From: Streptomyces sp. NBC_01288
Lineage (GTDB): Bacteria; Actinomycetota; Actinomycetes; Streptomycetales; Streptomycetaceae
Reading direction: 5' to 3'
DNA: 64,000 nt
NCBI RefSeq assembly: GCF_035982055.1
Contig: NZ_CP108427.1
Coordinates: 4,773,001-4,837,000, forward strand
Shown here piece by piece: positions 1 to 7,874 of this stretch; position 1 is the first letter of the stretch, and each line of letters opens with the position of its first letter. Below the pieces are notes generated by a model. The model saw only the letters and a program-made list of their open reading frames with translations, ran no database searches and had not been told where the DNA came from. The position numbers and the translations under genes are program-made.

Positions 1-832
1 AGGACTGCGGCGGGTTGAGGCGCTGGCCGGGATAGCCGCCCTTCTCGTACTTGAGCAGCTTCTTCGCCTTCTCCGGGTCGGTCTCGCCCTCGCCGTACGC
101 CGGGCAGAGCGGGGCGATCGGGCAGGCGCCGCACGCGGGCTTGCGGGCGTGGCAGATCCGGCGGCCGTGGAAGATCACGTGGTGCGAGAGCATCGTCCAG
201 TCGCTCTTCGGGAAGAGCGCTCCCACGGCGGCCTCGATCTTGTCGGGCTCGGTCGCCTCGGTCCATTTCCAGCGCCGTACGAGCCGCTGGAAGTGCGTGT
301 CCACGGTGATTCCGGGCCGCCCGAAGGCGTTGCCGAGCACCACGAAGGCGGTCTTGCGGCCCACACCGGGCAGCTTGACGAGATCTTCGAGCCGGCCGGG
401 CACCTCGCCGCCGAAGTCGGCGACCAGGGCCTTGGAGAGCCCTATCACCGACTTGGTCTTGGCCCGGAAGAACCCGGTCGGGCGGAGGATCTCCTCGACC
501 GCCTCCGGGTCGGCGACGGCCAGGTCCTCGGGGGTCGGGTACTTGGCGAACAGCGCCGGGGTCGTCTGATTGACCCTCAGGTCGGTGGTCTGCGCCGACA
601 GGACCGTGGCGACCACGAGCTGGAAGGGGTTCTCGAAGTCGAGCTCCGGGTGGGCGTACGGATAGATCTCGGCCAGTTCTCGATTGATCCGGCGGGCACG
701 GCGGACGAGGGCGGTGTGCGATTCACTCTTCACGCCGACCACCACTTTTGCCCCCTTTGTCACTTTCCTGCCGCCACCCTTGCCGCCGTCAGGGCCCTGT
801 TCGCCCACAGCGGAATCACGAGGTACAACCAT
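1..832 (-). CDS. nth: Endonuclease III (Nth), C-terminus cut by window edge
   Basis: Base-excision repair DNA glycosylase/AP lyase acting on oxidised pyrimidines. Reading leftward from ATG at 832, the protein starts MVVPRDSAVGEQ, then a basic stretch and the glycosylase core. The helix-hairpin-helix LPGVGRKTA carries the catalytic Lys and VDTHFQRL the catalytic Asp. The 4Fe-4S ligands follow as C-x6-C-x2-C-x5-C (CHARKPACGACPIAPLC). The last visible residues are RLNPPQS, so only the extreme C-terminus lies outside. A start further downstream (for example GTG at the VVGVKSES segment) would drop an unconserved glycine-rich leader. The gene is divergent from crp. Confidence 0.95.
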   Translation of the reverse strand, partial: MVVPRDSAVGEQGPDGGKGGGRKVTKGAKVVVGVKSESHTALVRRARRINRELAEIYPYAHPELDFENPFQLVVATVLSAQTTDLRVNQTTPALFAKYPTPEDLAVADPEAVEEILRPTGFFRAKTKSVIGLSKALVADFGGEVPGRLEDLVKLPGVGRKTAFVVLGNAFGRPGITVDTHFQRLVRRWKWTEATEPDKIEAAVGALFPKSDWTMLSHHVIFHGRRICHARKPACGACPIAPLCPAYGEGETDPEKAKKLLKYEKGGYPGQRLNPPQS

Positions 833-979
833 CCGCCCAGCCCCCTTGGCCTGTGCTCTCACCGGCGATTTGGACACCCGGCCAGCCTAGAGCCCGCCAC
901 TGACATCCGCCCCGGACCCCGAAGATCAGCCCCCAATTGGACCCCTGCCGCTTACCTCGGGACACCAGTGCGGCATCCT

Positions 980-993
980 TGTGACAGATCACA
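980..993. promoter_or_regulatory. Palindrome resembling a CRP/FNR operator upstream of crp
   Basis: TGTGACAGATCACA has inverted TGTGA/TCACA half-sites with a 4-nt spacer, about 90 bp before the crp start in the nth-crp intergenic region. Half-sites match the CRP family, but the classical spacer is 6 nt. Autoregulation by Crp is inferred only. Confidence 0.4.
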
Positions 994-1084
994 CTGTTTG
1001 GACGGTCCGGCAAAATGGGGAGCACGGTCCCCTGGTACCAACGGGGAGCACCATCCCCTGAGCAGGTCGACAAGGAGAGAACTC

Positions 1085-1759
1085 GTGGACGACGTTCTGC
1101 GGCGCGCCCCGCTCTTCGCGGCGCTCGATGACGATCAGGCCGCGGAGCTGCGCGCCTCCATGAGTGAGGTGACCCTCGCGCGCGGGGACTCCCTCTTTCA
1201 CGAGGGCGACCCCGGCGACCGGCTCTACGTGGTCACCGAGGGCAAGGTGAAGCTGCACCGCACCTCCCCGGACGGCCGCGAGAACATGCTGGCCGTCCTC
1301 GGCCCCGGTGAGCTGATCGGCGAGCTGTCGCTGTTCGACCCGGGCCCGCGTACGGCGACCGCCAGCGCGCTGACCGAGGTCAAGCTGCTCGGCCTCGGCC
1401 ACGGCGACCTCCAGCCCTGGCTGAGCGCCCGCCCCGAGGTGGCCTCCGCGCTGCTGCGCGCGGTCGCCCGTCGGCTGCGCAAGACCAACGACGCGATGTC
1501 CGACCTGGTCTTCTCGGACGTCCCCGGCCGCGTGGCCCGCGCCCTGCTGGATCTCTCCCGCCGCTTCGGCGTGCAGTCCGAGGAGGGCATCCACGTGGTG
1601 CACGACCTCACGCAGGAGGAGCTGGCCCAGCTGGTCGGCGCGTCCCGCGAGACGGTCAACAAGGCCCTCGCCGACTTCGCGGGCCGCGGCTGGCTGCGTC
1701 TGGAGGCCCGCGCGGTGATCCTGCTGGACGTGGAGCGGCTGGCGAAGCGCTCGCGTTAG
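1085..1759 (+). CDS. crp: Crp/Fnr family transcriptional regulator (Crp)
   Basis: cAMP-receptor-protein homologue of 224 aa, the usual length of Streptomyces Crp. An N-terminal cyclic-nucleotide-binding domain (about residues 8-125) has GDSLFHEGDPGDRLYVV and the binding-loop segment GELIGELSLFDPGPRTATA. A dimerisation helix follows, then a C-terminal winged helix with LTQEELAQLVGASRETVNKAL. The GTG start at 1085 has AAGGAGAG 5 bases upstream at 1072-1079; the open frame reaches far further upstream but only as a high-GC shadow. In streptomycetes Crp affects spore germination and antibiotic production (family knowledge). A strong hairpin follows the stop. Confidence 0.95.
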   Translation: MDDVLRRAPLFAALDDDQAAELRASMSEVTLARGDSLFHEGDPGDRLYVVTEGKVKLHRTSPDGRENMLAVLGPGELIGELSLFDPGPRTATASALTEVKLLGLGHGDLQPWLSARPEVASALLRAVARRLRKTNDAMSDLVFSDVPGRVARALLDLSRRFGVQSEEGIHVVHDLTQEELAQLVGASRETVNKALADFAGRGWLRLEARAVILLDVERLAKRSR

Positions 1760-1780
1760 CCACAGCATTTCGTACGACTT

Positions 1781-1813
1781 CGAAGGGCCCTGCTCGTACG
1801 GCGGGGCCCTTCG
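1781..1813 (+). terminator. Hairpin terminator after crp
   Basis: Perfect 10-bp stem CGAAGGGCCC (1781-1790) and GGGCCCTTCG (1804-1813) with a 13-nt loop, starting 21 bp after the crp stop. No clear T tract follows, as is common for actinomycete terminators. Confidence 0.7.
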
Positions 1814-1832
1814 CGTATCGCCAGGGGTGGGG

Positions 1833-2876
1833 ATGTACGAGGACAAGGCGTCGGATTCGGCCTGGAAACACTCCTGGTGGCGAAGATCGGCGCGCCGGCT
1901 GTGGAGAACGCCCGACGAGAAGGGCGACCTCGGCGGAAAACCGCTGGGCCTGTGGCTGACGGACGACACCGTCGTCATCGCCCGCGTCGACGGCGTACAG
2001 GCGTTCCGGGCCACCACCGGCGATCCGCTGTGGACCTGGCGGCCGCCCGGCGACCAGGTCGTCGGGCTGGTGTCCGCCGACGCCGAGGACGGCGTGGGGG
2101 TGGTCATGCACTACGAAGACGGGCGCCGGGACACGAAACGCGTCGGCCTCACCTCGCTGGCGATCGGCACCGGCGAGGTCGTACGACGCCGGAAACAGGA
2201 CGCGGCCCAGCTGGGGCACATACCGTCCAAGGTCGCCCTCGGCGGGGGACTTCTCGCGACGGCCGGGGAGTCCTGGAAGGACTGGGAGGCGCGGCCGGTG
2301 ATGCGCGCCCTCGACGTGGACACGGGGGAGGTCCGTTGGAAATACGAACTCACCGACCCGCGCGTGGAGAGCGCGTCCGTGATCAGCGCCCGCCCCTTCG
2401 TGGCATCCCTGAGGACACGCGGCGTGCGCGGCGGGCACAGCCTCCTGGTTCTGGGCGACGGCGGGACGGAGGCCGTGACGCTGGCCCTCCCGGAGGGGTA
2501 CGAGAGGTTCGGCGAGCAGGTCGCGGTGGCCGGTGACGTCCTGGTGGTCGGCCTGGTCCCCAAGGACAGGGCCGAGCTCGACCGGGGCAACCGGCTCGGG
2601 GCGTACTCCGTCTCCTCCGGCGAGTTCCTGTGGGAGTGGCACGGCAAGGAGACGTACCAGGACGGCGTCTTCGCCCACCGGGGCCGACTGCTGGTCGTGC
2701 ACGAGTACGGCGGCCGCCTCAGCGTGCTCGACCCCGCCGACGGCAGCGTGGTGACCCGGCGCAGGCTGCCCGGCACCGCGTTCGACTCGCTCGTCGCCGC
2801 GTCCGGCGACCTGGTCGCGGTGGGCTGCGAGGCCGGCGACTACAGCCACGGACTACGGGTCTTCCGCTGGCGATGA
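1833..2876 (+). CDS. PQQ-like beta-propeller repeat protein, function unknown
   Basis: About 347 aa with no signal peptide or membrane segment. After a tryptophan/arginine-rich N-terminus (WKHSWWRRSARRLW) it has repeated PQQ/WD40-like blades: DTVVIARVDGVQAFRATTGDPLWTW, DVDTGEVRWKYEL, YSVSSGEFLWEWHGK and LSVLDPADGSVVTRRRL. Each has the alternating strand pattern and a Trp near the end. Such soluble propellers usually bind partners rather than catalyse. ATG at 1833 is preferred over GTG at 1827 because the only SD-like purine stretch (1823-1830) lies too close to the GTG. It lies between crp and a nucleotidyltransferase on the same strand; no specific role can be assigned. Confidence 0.7.
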   Translation: MYEDKASDSAWKHSWWRRSARRLWRTPDEKGDLGGKPLGLWLTDDTVVIARVDGVQAFRATTGDPLWTWRPPGDQVVGLVSADAEDGVGVVMHYEDGRRDTKRVGLTSLAIGTGEVVRRRKQDAAQLGHIPSKVALGGGLLATAGESWKDWEARPVMRALDVDTGEVRWKYELTDPRVESASVISARPFVASLRTRGVRGGHSLLVLGDGGTEAVTLALPEGYERFGEQVAVAGDVLVVGLVPKDRAELDRGNRLGAYSVSSGEFLWEWHGKETYQDGVFAHRGRLLVVHEYGGRLSVLDPADGSVVTRRRLPGTAFDSLVAASGDLVAVGCEAGDYSHGLRVFRWR

Positions 2877-2935
2877 CCCAGATCGGCGGCCGGAAAAGCA
2901 CTCCCCGGGGGCCCGTCTCCCGGCACAGTGATCCC

Positions 2936-3760
2936 ATGGCCGGAACCGTTCCCCACCGAGGGCTCGACGCCCAGGGATACATCGAGCGCGAGGGCTCCTT
3001 GGGGCGTGTCCCGCACGCCTTCCGGCCGGTCGTCGCCGCCGCGCGCGACCGGCTGATCGACCTCTACGGGGGACGCCTCAACAGCGCGTACCTCTACGGG
3101 TCGATCCCGCGCGGCACCGCGCGCGTGGGGCGCAGCGATCTGGACCTGCTCGTGGTGACCCGGCGGGAGCCGACCGAGGAGGACCGCGCCGGGGCCCGGA
3201 ACCTCGGCGAGGCGCTCGACAAGGAGTTCCCGGAGATCGACGGCGTCGGCACGCTGCTGTACGGCCGGGCACGGCTGCTGAGCGAGCCGGAGAGGTACGA
3301 CCTGGGGTGGTTCGTGGCGTGCCTGTGCACCCCGCTGCTCGGCGAGGACCTGGCCGAGGACCTGCCCCGCTACCGCCCCGACGCGCGGCTGGCACGGGAG
3401 ACGAACGGCGACCTGGGGCTACTGCTCCCCCGCTGGCGCGAACGCATCGCCACGGCCGAGGACACGGACGCGGCCCGCCGCCCCCTGGTCCGCTTCATGT
3501 CCCGCCACCTGGTCCGCACCGGCTTCACGCTCGTGATGCCCCGCTGGAACGGCTGGACCAGCGACCTACGGGAGATGGCAGAGGCGTTCGCCGCGTACTA
3601 CCCGGAGCGGGCGGAGGCCCTGCACGAGGCAGCGGAGTCCGGATACGACCCGCCGGGCGACGCGGGCCTCCTGCGGTCGTACGTCGACGATCTGGGCCAG
3701 TGGCTGGCCGAGGAGTACGCGCGCGTGCACGGCGTGAAGGCGTCACGCCCCACTGACTAG
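2936..3760 (+). CDS. Nucleotidyltransferase-domain protein
   Basis: 274 aa. The N-terminal third carries the Pol-beta-type nucleotidyltransferase signature: YLYGSIPRGTARVGRSDLDL, with G-S-x-x-R-G followed by S-D-L-D metal ligands. The helical C-terminal half (MSRHLVRTGFTLVM ... GQWLAEEYARVHG) resembles the accessory domain of aminoglycoside-type or KNTase-like transferases. The substrate is unknown; it could adenylylate a small molecule or a protein. The ATG at 2936 lies 60 bp after the propeller gene. Its 3' end overlaps the convergent MBL hydrolase by 4 bp. Confidence 0.75.
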   Translation: MAGTVPHRGLDAQGYIEREGSLGRVPHAFRPVVAAARDRLIDLYGGRLNSAYLYGSIPRGTARVGRSDLDLLVVTRREPTEEDRAGARNLGEALDKEFPEIDGVGTLLYGRARLLSEPERYDLGWFVACLCTPLLGEDLAEDLPRYRPDARLARETNGDLGLLLPRWRERIATAEDTDAARRPLVRFMSRHLVRTGFTLVMPRWNGWTSDLREMAEAFAAYYPERAEALHEAAESGYDPPGDAGLLRSYVDDLGQWLAEEYARVHGVKASRPTD

Positions 3761-4587
3761 ATGAGGCCGTGTTCCGTGAGGTAGTCCAACTGGGCCCGCA
3801 CGGACAGTTCCGCGGCCGGCCACAGGGAGCGGTCGACGTCCGCGTACACGTGGGCGACGACCTCGGCCGGGCTCCGGTGGCCGTTCTCGACGGCCGTCTC
3901 GATCTGGGCGAGCCGGTGGGCGCGGTGGGCGAGATAGAACTCCACGGCACCCTGGGCGTCCTCCAGGACGGGCCCGTGACCCGGCAGGACGGTGTGGACG
4001 CCGTCGTCGACGGTCAGGGACCGCAGCCGCCGCAGCGAGTCCAGGTAGTCCCCCAGGCGGCCGTCAGGATGCGCCACGACGGTCGTACCGCGCCCCAGGA
4101 TGGTGTCCCCGGTCAGGACGGCCTGATCGGCCGGGAGATGGAAGCACAGGCTGTCCCCGGTGTGCCCGGGCGTCGACACCACGACCAACTCCAGCCCGCC
4201 GACCCGGATCACGTTCCCGGCGGCGAGCCCCTCGTCCCCGAGCCGCAACGCCGGATCCAGCGCGCGCACCTTGGTACCGGTCAACTCGGCGAACCGGACG
4301 GCACCTTCCGCGTGGTCGGGGTGCCCGTGGGTCAACAGGGTCAACGCGACCCGTTTCCCCGCCTTCTCCGCGATGTCGACGATATTCCGCAGATGCCCCT
4401 CGTCCAACGGCCCCGGATCGATCACCACGGCCAACTCGGAGTCCGGCTCCGCGACGATCCACGTGTTCGTCCCGTCCAGCGTCATCGCGGACGCGTTGGG
4501 CGCGAGCACGTTGACGGCACGGGCGGTGGCGGGGCCGGTGAACACCCCGCCACGTGGCTGACCGGGGAGGGCGGCTGCGTCGGTCAT
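3757..4587 (-). CDS. Metallo-beta-lactamase fold hydrolase
   Basis: 276 aa, a glyoxalase-II/LACTB2-like MBL hydrolase. The di-zinc signature THGHPDHAEGA (HxHxDH) is followed by STPGHTGDS with its His, LTGDTILG with the bridging Asp and LPGHGPV with the last His. The N-terminus has NASAMTLDGTNTWIV, typical of this subfamily. The C-terminal helices (RSPAEVVAHVYADVD) form the usual small winged module. The start ATG at 4587 overlaps the stop of the upstream repeat ORF as ATGA, implying translational coupling. Catalysis of a thioester or phosphoester is expected; the substrate is unknown. Confidence 0.85.
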   Translation of the reverse strand: MTDAAALPGQPRGGVFTGPATARAVNVLAPNASAMTLDGTNTWIVAEPDSELAVVIDPGPLDEGHLRNIVDIAEKAGKRVALTLLTHGHPDHAEGAVRFAELTGTKVRALDPALRLGDEGLAAGNVIRVGGLELVVVSTPGHTGDSLCFHLPADQAVLTGDTILGRGTTVVAHPDGRLGDYLDSLRRLRSLTVDDGVHTVLPGHGPVLEDAQGAVEFYLAHRAHRLAQIETAVENGHRSPAEVVAHVYADVDRSLWPAAELSVRAQLDYLTEHGLI

Positions 4588-5111
4588 ACGGGGGCGCCTT
4601 CCGTGGGGCGGGGGGTCGGGTGGGGGGTGGTGCCAGGTGGGGCGGTCATGTGGGGGTGGGTTTCGGTGGGGCGGGTTTCGGTCCGGTGGTTTCCGCTGGG
4701 GTGGATCGGCGGGAGGCGTCTTCCGTCGGGCCGGTGCCACGGAGGGCGTCTTTCGCCGGGCCGGTCGCACGGGCCGGCCGCGCGGGAGGTGTCTTTCGCC
4801 GGGGCGGCCGCGCGGAGGGCGTCTTCCTTCGGGGCGATCATGCGTGAGGCACCCCTCGCCGGGCGGACCCTACGGAGGGCGCCTTCCGCTGAAGCGGTCC
4901 TACAGGAGCCGCCCTTCGGCGAACCGATCACGCGGTCGGCATCGCCCTCCGGACCAGCTGCGCGAGAACAACCCCGCGCCGCAACAGCCGCACGGCAGGC
5001 CGCCTCCCCGGCACCGGTCACACCGACGGCCTCGCAAGCCGTAGCAGCCGCGCGCGAGACGTTCCCCGCCGTGCCCGCCGCACGACACCCGCCCCTCCCC
5101 GAACCGATCAT
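4584..5111 (-). CDS. Decapeptide-repeat ORF coupled to NUDIX and MBL genes
   Basis: A 175-codon reading frame exactly filling the gap between the NUDIX and MBL genes. Its ATG overlaps the NUDIX stop (ATGA) and its stop overlaps the MBL ATG (ATGA). Residues 11-120 form a degenerate 10-aa repeat, for example AAGTAGNVSR, AAVAARGCSR, RVRPARGASR, MIAPKEDALR, AAAPAKDTSR, with Arg mostly at position 10. The last ~55 residues are Pro/His/Arg-rich. No known domain is visible. It may be a genuine disordered protein, or a tandem expansion inserted at an original NUDIX-MBL overlap and kept open by chance. I favour 'possibly translated'; the overlaps are hard to explain otherwise. Confidence 0.45.
   Translation of the reverse strand: MIGSGRGGCRAAGTAGNVSRAAATACEAVGVTGAGEAACRAAVAARGCSRAAGPEGDADRVIGSPKGGSCRTASAEGALRRVRPARGASRMIAPKEDALRAAAPAKDTSRAAGPCDRPGERRPPWHRPDGRRLPPIHPSGNHRTETRPTETHPHMTAPPGTTPHPTPRPTEGAPV
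4700..5108. repeat. Degenerate 30-bp tandem repeat array
   Basis: At least 12-13 imperfect units of about 30 bp, best seen from 4715 to 5108, of the form ggcgg(t/c)cgcgcggagggcg + tctttcgccg. Unit similarity falls away towards both ends. The period equals ten codons and matches the decapeptide repeat read on the minus strand. Units are contiguous, with no unique spacers, so this is not CRISPR. Confidence 0.7.
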
Positions 5112-5983
5112 GCGGGCGCCCCGCCCAAAGGAATGTGCTTCGTGAACTCCCCGTGGCCCGGCCAGGACAGGACGACCTCGTCGGCCTCCAGGCGGGCCCG
5201 GGCAAGGACGGGGGTCAGATCGCGTTCCGGGGCCGCCGACAACGCCTCCGCCGCGCTGCCGTACGGGATCAGTCCGCGCAGGGTCGCGATGGTGGGCGGC
5301 ATCATCGTCAGGTCGCCCTTGTCGTACGACGATGCCGCCTCGCCCGGGGTGATCCACACCGTGCGGTCGGCCTCCGTGGAGGCGTTGCGGGTGCGCTGGC
5401 CCTCCGGGAGGACGGCGACGAAGAACCAGGTGTCGTAGCGGCGGGTCTCGAACTCCGGGGTGATCCAGCGGGCCCACGCGCCCAGCAGGTCGGAGCGCAG
5501 GACCAGGCCGCGGCGGTCGAGGAACTCCGCGAAGGACAGGTCACGGGCGACCAGGGCGGCGCGGTCCGCCTCCCAATCGGGGCCTGTGGTGTCGCCCACC
5601 ACCGAGTCGGGGGTGGGGCCGGCCAGGAGGACGCCCGCCTCCTCGTACGTCTCCCGGACCGCCGCGCACACGATCGCCTGGGCCGCGGTCTCGTCGACGC
5701 CCAGCCGGTTCGCCCACCACGCGCGCGTGGGGCCCGCCCAGCGGACGTGATGGTCGTCGTCGCGCGGGTCGACACCGCCGCCCGGGTACGCGTACGCGCC
5801 CCCGGCGAAGGCCATGGAGGCGCGTCTGCGCAGCATGTGGACGGCGGGGCCGGTGTCGGTACCGGTGTCCCTGAGGAGCATCACCGTGGCCGCCCGCCGG
5901 GGTTCCACCGGCGTGAGTCGACCCTCCGCGAGCGCCCTGATGCGCTCGGGCCACTCCGCCGGGTACCACTGACCGTTCGCCAT
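5108..5983 (-). CDS. NUDIX hydrolase (NUDT19-like)
   Basis: 291 aa. It has an N-terminal region with RRAATVMLLRDT and the loop MAFAGGAYAYPGGGVDPRDD. A ~35-aa insertion precedes the NUDIX core AVRETYEEAGVLL (RExxEExG). This split arrangement is characteristic of NUDT7/NUDT19-like hydrolases that cleave CoA derivatives or other nucleoside diphosphates. The C-terminal domain (WARWITPEFETRRYDTWFFVA) fits the same group. The start MANGQWYPAEWPERI at 5983 is the first ATG and gives the normal length. Its stop overlaps the next ORF as ATGA, so it heads a coupled set ending with the MBL hydrolase. Confidence 0.88.
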   Translation of the reverse strand: MANGQWYPAEWPERIRALAEGRLTPVEPRRAATVMLLRDTGTDTGPAVHMLRRRASMAFAGGAYAYPGGGVDPRDDDHHVRWAGPTRAWWANRLGVDETAAQAIVCAAVRETYEEAGVLLAGPTPDSVVGDTTGPDWEADRAALVARDLSFAEFLDRRGLVLRSDLLGAWARWITPEFETRRYDTWFFVAVLPEGQRTRNASTEADRTVWITPGEAASSYDKGDLTMMPPTIATLRGLIPYGSAAEALSAAPERDLTPVLARARLEADEVVLSWPGHGEFTKHIPLGGAPA

Positions 5984-6178
5984 GGGCGGAGGCTATCCCG
6001 TAGTGCGCGGATGTTCGAGAGGCAACAACACGTACCCCTGGACAGCGACAACGCCCGATCCCGCACCCGGGGCAGCAACTGCACCCACCGCACTCGCAAG
6101 CCGGCGACCACGGCCGATCACCCGCCCCGGGACAGCGACAACGATCAAGCCCGCTCGTCGTCCACCCCGGGACAACGA
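5984..6178. other. Intergenic region with short repeats, no gene seen
   Basis: 195 bp between the NUDIX start and the ridA stop, both genes leftward. The motif gacagcgacaacg occurs twice (6041 and 6131), with a partial third copy (gggacaacgac) near 6169. It would have to hold the NUDIX promoter; no confident -10/-35 pair was found. Confidence 0.4.
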
Positions 6179-6646
6179 CTACGCCTGCGTCAGCTCCACC
6201 TGGATCTCGACCTCGACCGGCGAGTCCAGCGGCAGTACCGCCACGCCGACCGCGCTCCGCGCGTGCACGCCCTTGTCGCCGAGGACCTCGGCGAGCAGTT
6301 CGCTGGCGCCGTTGATGACACCGGGCTGGCCGGTGAAGTCGGAGGCCGAGGCGACGAAGCCGACGACCTTCACCACGCGCGCGATGCGGTCGAGGTCACC
6401 GGTGACGGACTTGACGGCGGCGAGGGCGTTCAGCGCGCAGGTGCGGGCCAGTTCCTTGGCCTCCTCCGCGGTGACCTCACCGCCCACCTTGCCGGTGACG
6501 GGGAGCTTGCCGTCCACCATGGGCAGTTGGCCGGAGGTGTAGACATACACCCCGGACCGCACGGCGGGCTGGTACGCGGCGAGCGGCGGGACGACCGCCG
6601 GCAGGGTCAGACCGAGCTCGGCCAGCCGGGCGTCGACGGCGCTCAT
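6179..6646 (-). CDS. RidA family protein (enamine/imine deaminase-like)
   Basis: 155 aa, single YjgF/RidA domain. Visible motifs are VYTSGQLPMVDGKLPVTGKVGGEVTAEEAKELA, then CALNALAAVKSVTGDLDRIARVVKVVGFV, and a C-terminal VEVEIQVELTQA strand. The segment ARSAVGVAVLPLDSPVEVEI covers the usual active-site Arg region. These trimers hydrolyse reactive enamines/imines from PLP enzymes, though this longer actinobacterial clade is less studied. The ATG at 6646 overlaps the stop of the DUF4177 gene (ATGA), so the two are cotranslated. Confidence 0.88.
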   Translation of the reverse strand: MSAVDARLAELGLTLPAVVPPLAAYQPAVRSGVYVYTSGQLPMVDGKLPVTGKVGGEVTAEEAKELARTCALNALAAVKSVTGDLDRIARVVKVVGFVASASDFTGQPGVINGASELLAEVLGDKGVHARSAVGVAVLPLDSPVEVEIQVELTQA

Positions 6647-6801
6647 GCCTTCTCCCGCTTGAGGTAGGCCACCAGTTGCTCGGGGTTGTTCGGCCCGGGC
6701 ACGACCTGGACGAGCTCCCAGCCGTCCTCGCCCCAGGTGTCCAGAATCTGCTTCGTGGCGTGTACGAGAAGCGGCACTGTCGAGTATTCCCACTTGGTCA
6801 T
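6643..6801 (-). CDS. Small DUF4177-type protein
   Basis: 52 aa: starts MTKWEYSTVPLLVHATKQIL and continues through WGEDGWELVQVVPGP to a basic C-terminus. The pattern 'WEY ... LN-x-xGxxGWELV' is that of the DUF4177 family, small soluble proteins of unknown function. The start is set by the conserved MTKWEY beginning. Its stop overlaps the ridA start as ATGA. It is divergent from the ArsA-like ATPase pair, sharing a ~95-bp promoter region. Confidence 0.85.
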   Translation of the reverse strand: MTKWEYSTVPLLVHATKQILDTWGEDGWELVQVVPGPNNPEQLVAYLKREKA

Positions 6802-6896
6802 GCGGCCGACTTTAGCCGCTGCCGACCACCCCTCCGCCGTCGCGTTATCCACAGCCTCCCGCTTGGTTCGGGCGCGGACTGGTTAGGCTCGAAGGC

Positions 6897-7874
6897 GTGA
6901 GCAGGCTCCAGGTCGTCAGTGGCAAGGGCGGTACCGGCAAGACCACGGTGGCCGCGGCCCTCGCGCTGGCCCTGGCCACCGAGGGGAAGCGGACGCTTCT
7001 CGTCGAGGTCGAGGGTCGCCAGGGCATCGCGCAGCTCTTCGAGACGGAGACGCTGCCTTATGAGGAGCGGAAGATCGCCGTCGCTCCCGGGGGCGGGGAG
7101 GTGTACGCACTCGCCATCGACCCTGAACTGGCCCTTCTGGACTACCTCCAGATGTTCTACAAACTCGGCAGCGCCGGCCGCGCCCTGAAGAAACTCGGCG
7201 CGATCGACTTCGCCACCACGGTCGCGCCCGGACTCCGGGACGTCCTCCTGACCGGCAAGGCCTGCGAGGCCGTACGCCGCAAGGAGAAGAGCGGGCGGTT
7301 CGCCTACGACTACGTCGTGATGGACGCGCCGCCGACCGGCCGCATCACCCGCTTCCTCAACGTCAACGACGAGGTCGCCGGGCTCGCGAAGATCGGCCCG
7401 ATACACAATCAGGCGCAGGCGGTGATGCGGGTGCTGAAGTCGCCGGAGACGGCGGTGCACCTGGTGACGCTGCTGGAGGAGATGCCCGTCCAGGAGACCG
7501 CGGACGGCATCGCCGAACTCCGGGCCGCCCGGCTGCCGGTGGGTCGGATCATCGTGAACATGGTCCGCCCCGAGGTGCTGGACGCGGCCGACCTCGATCT
7601 CGTACGGGCCGTCCCGCGCACCGCCGTGGCGCAGGCGTTGTCGTCCGCGGGCCTCGGCGGGGCCCGGCGCGGCGGCAACGCCGAGAAGCTGGTGGATCCG
7701 CTGCTCGCGCAGGCCGAGGAGTACGCCGCGCGGTACGCGCTGGAGCACGACCAGCGGGCCGTGCTCGGCGAGCAGGACCTGCCGTTGCACGAACTGCCGT
7801 TGCTCGCCGAGGGCATGGACCTCGCGGGCCTTTACGAACTCGCCACCGAGCTGCGGAAGCAGGGGATGTCATGA
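6897..7874 (+). CDS. ArsA/Get3-family ATPase, first of a pair
   Basis: 325 aa. The deviant Walker A is at the extreme N-terminus (SGKGGTGKTTVAAALALAL); switch I follows as VEVEGRQGIAQLF and switch II as YDYVVMDAPPTGRITRFLN. The second half (VQETADGIAELRAARLPVGRIIVNMVRP) is the helical region of ArsA/GET3 proteins. Start GTG at 6897. The ATPase partner encoded next overlaps by 4 nt (ATGA), so the two probably form a heterodimer or successive halves of an ArsA-like machine. No arsenic genes are near; by analogy it may handle membrane proteins or metals. Confidence 0.88.
   Translation: MSRLQVVSGKGGTGKTTVAAALALALATEGKRTLLVEVEGRQGIAQLFETETLPYEERKIAVAPGGGEVYALAIDPELALLDYLQMFYKLGSAGRALKKLGAIDFATTVAPGLRDVLLTGKACEAVRRKEKSGRFAYDYVVMDAPPTGRITRFLNVNDEVAGLAKIGPIHNQAQAVMRVLKSPETAVHLVTLLEEMPVQETADGIAELRAARLPVGRIIVNMVRPEVLDAADLDLVRAVPRTAVAQALSSAGLGGARRGGNAEKLVDPLLAQAEEYAARYALEHDQRAVLGEQDLPLHELPLLAEGMDLAGLYELATELRKQGMS

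Noticed and set aside
149..1084. Upstream extension of the crp reading frame
   Set aside because: Antisense to nth, with no SD at earlier starts; crp at 1085 has an SD and family length.
3078..3395. Arg/Pro-rich minus-strand frame
   Set aside because: Antisense shadow of the nucleotidyltransferase gene.
4700..5108. CRISPR array
   Set aside because: The 30-bp units are contiguous and degenerate without unique spacers, and no cas genes are present.
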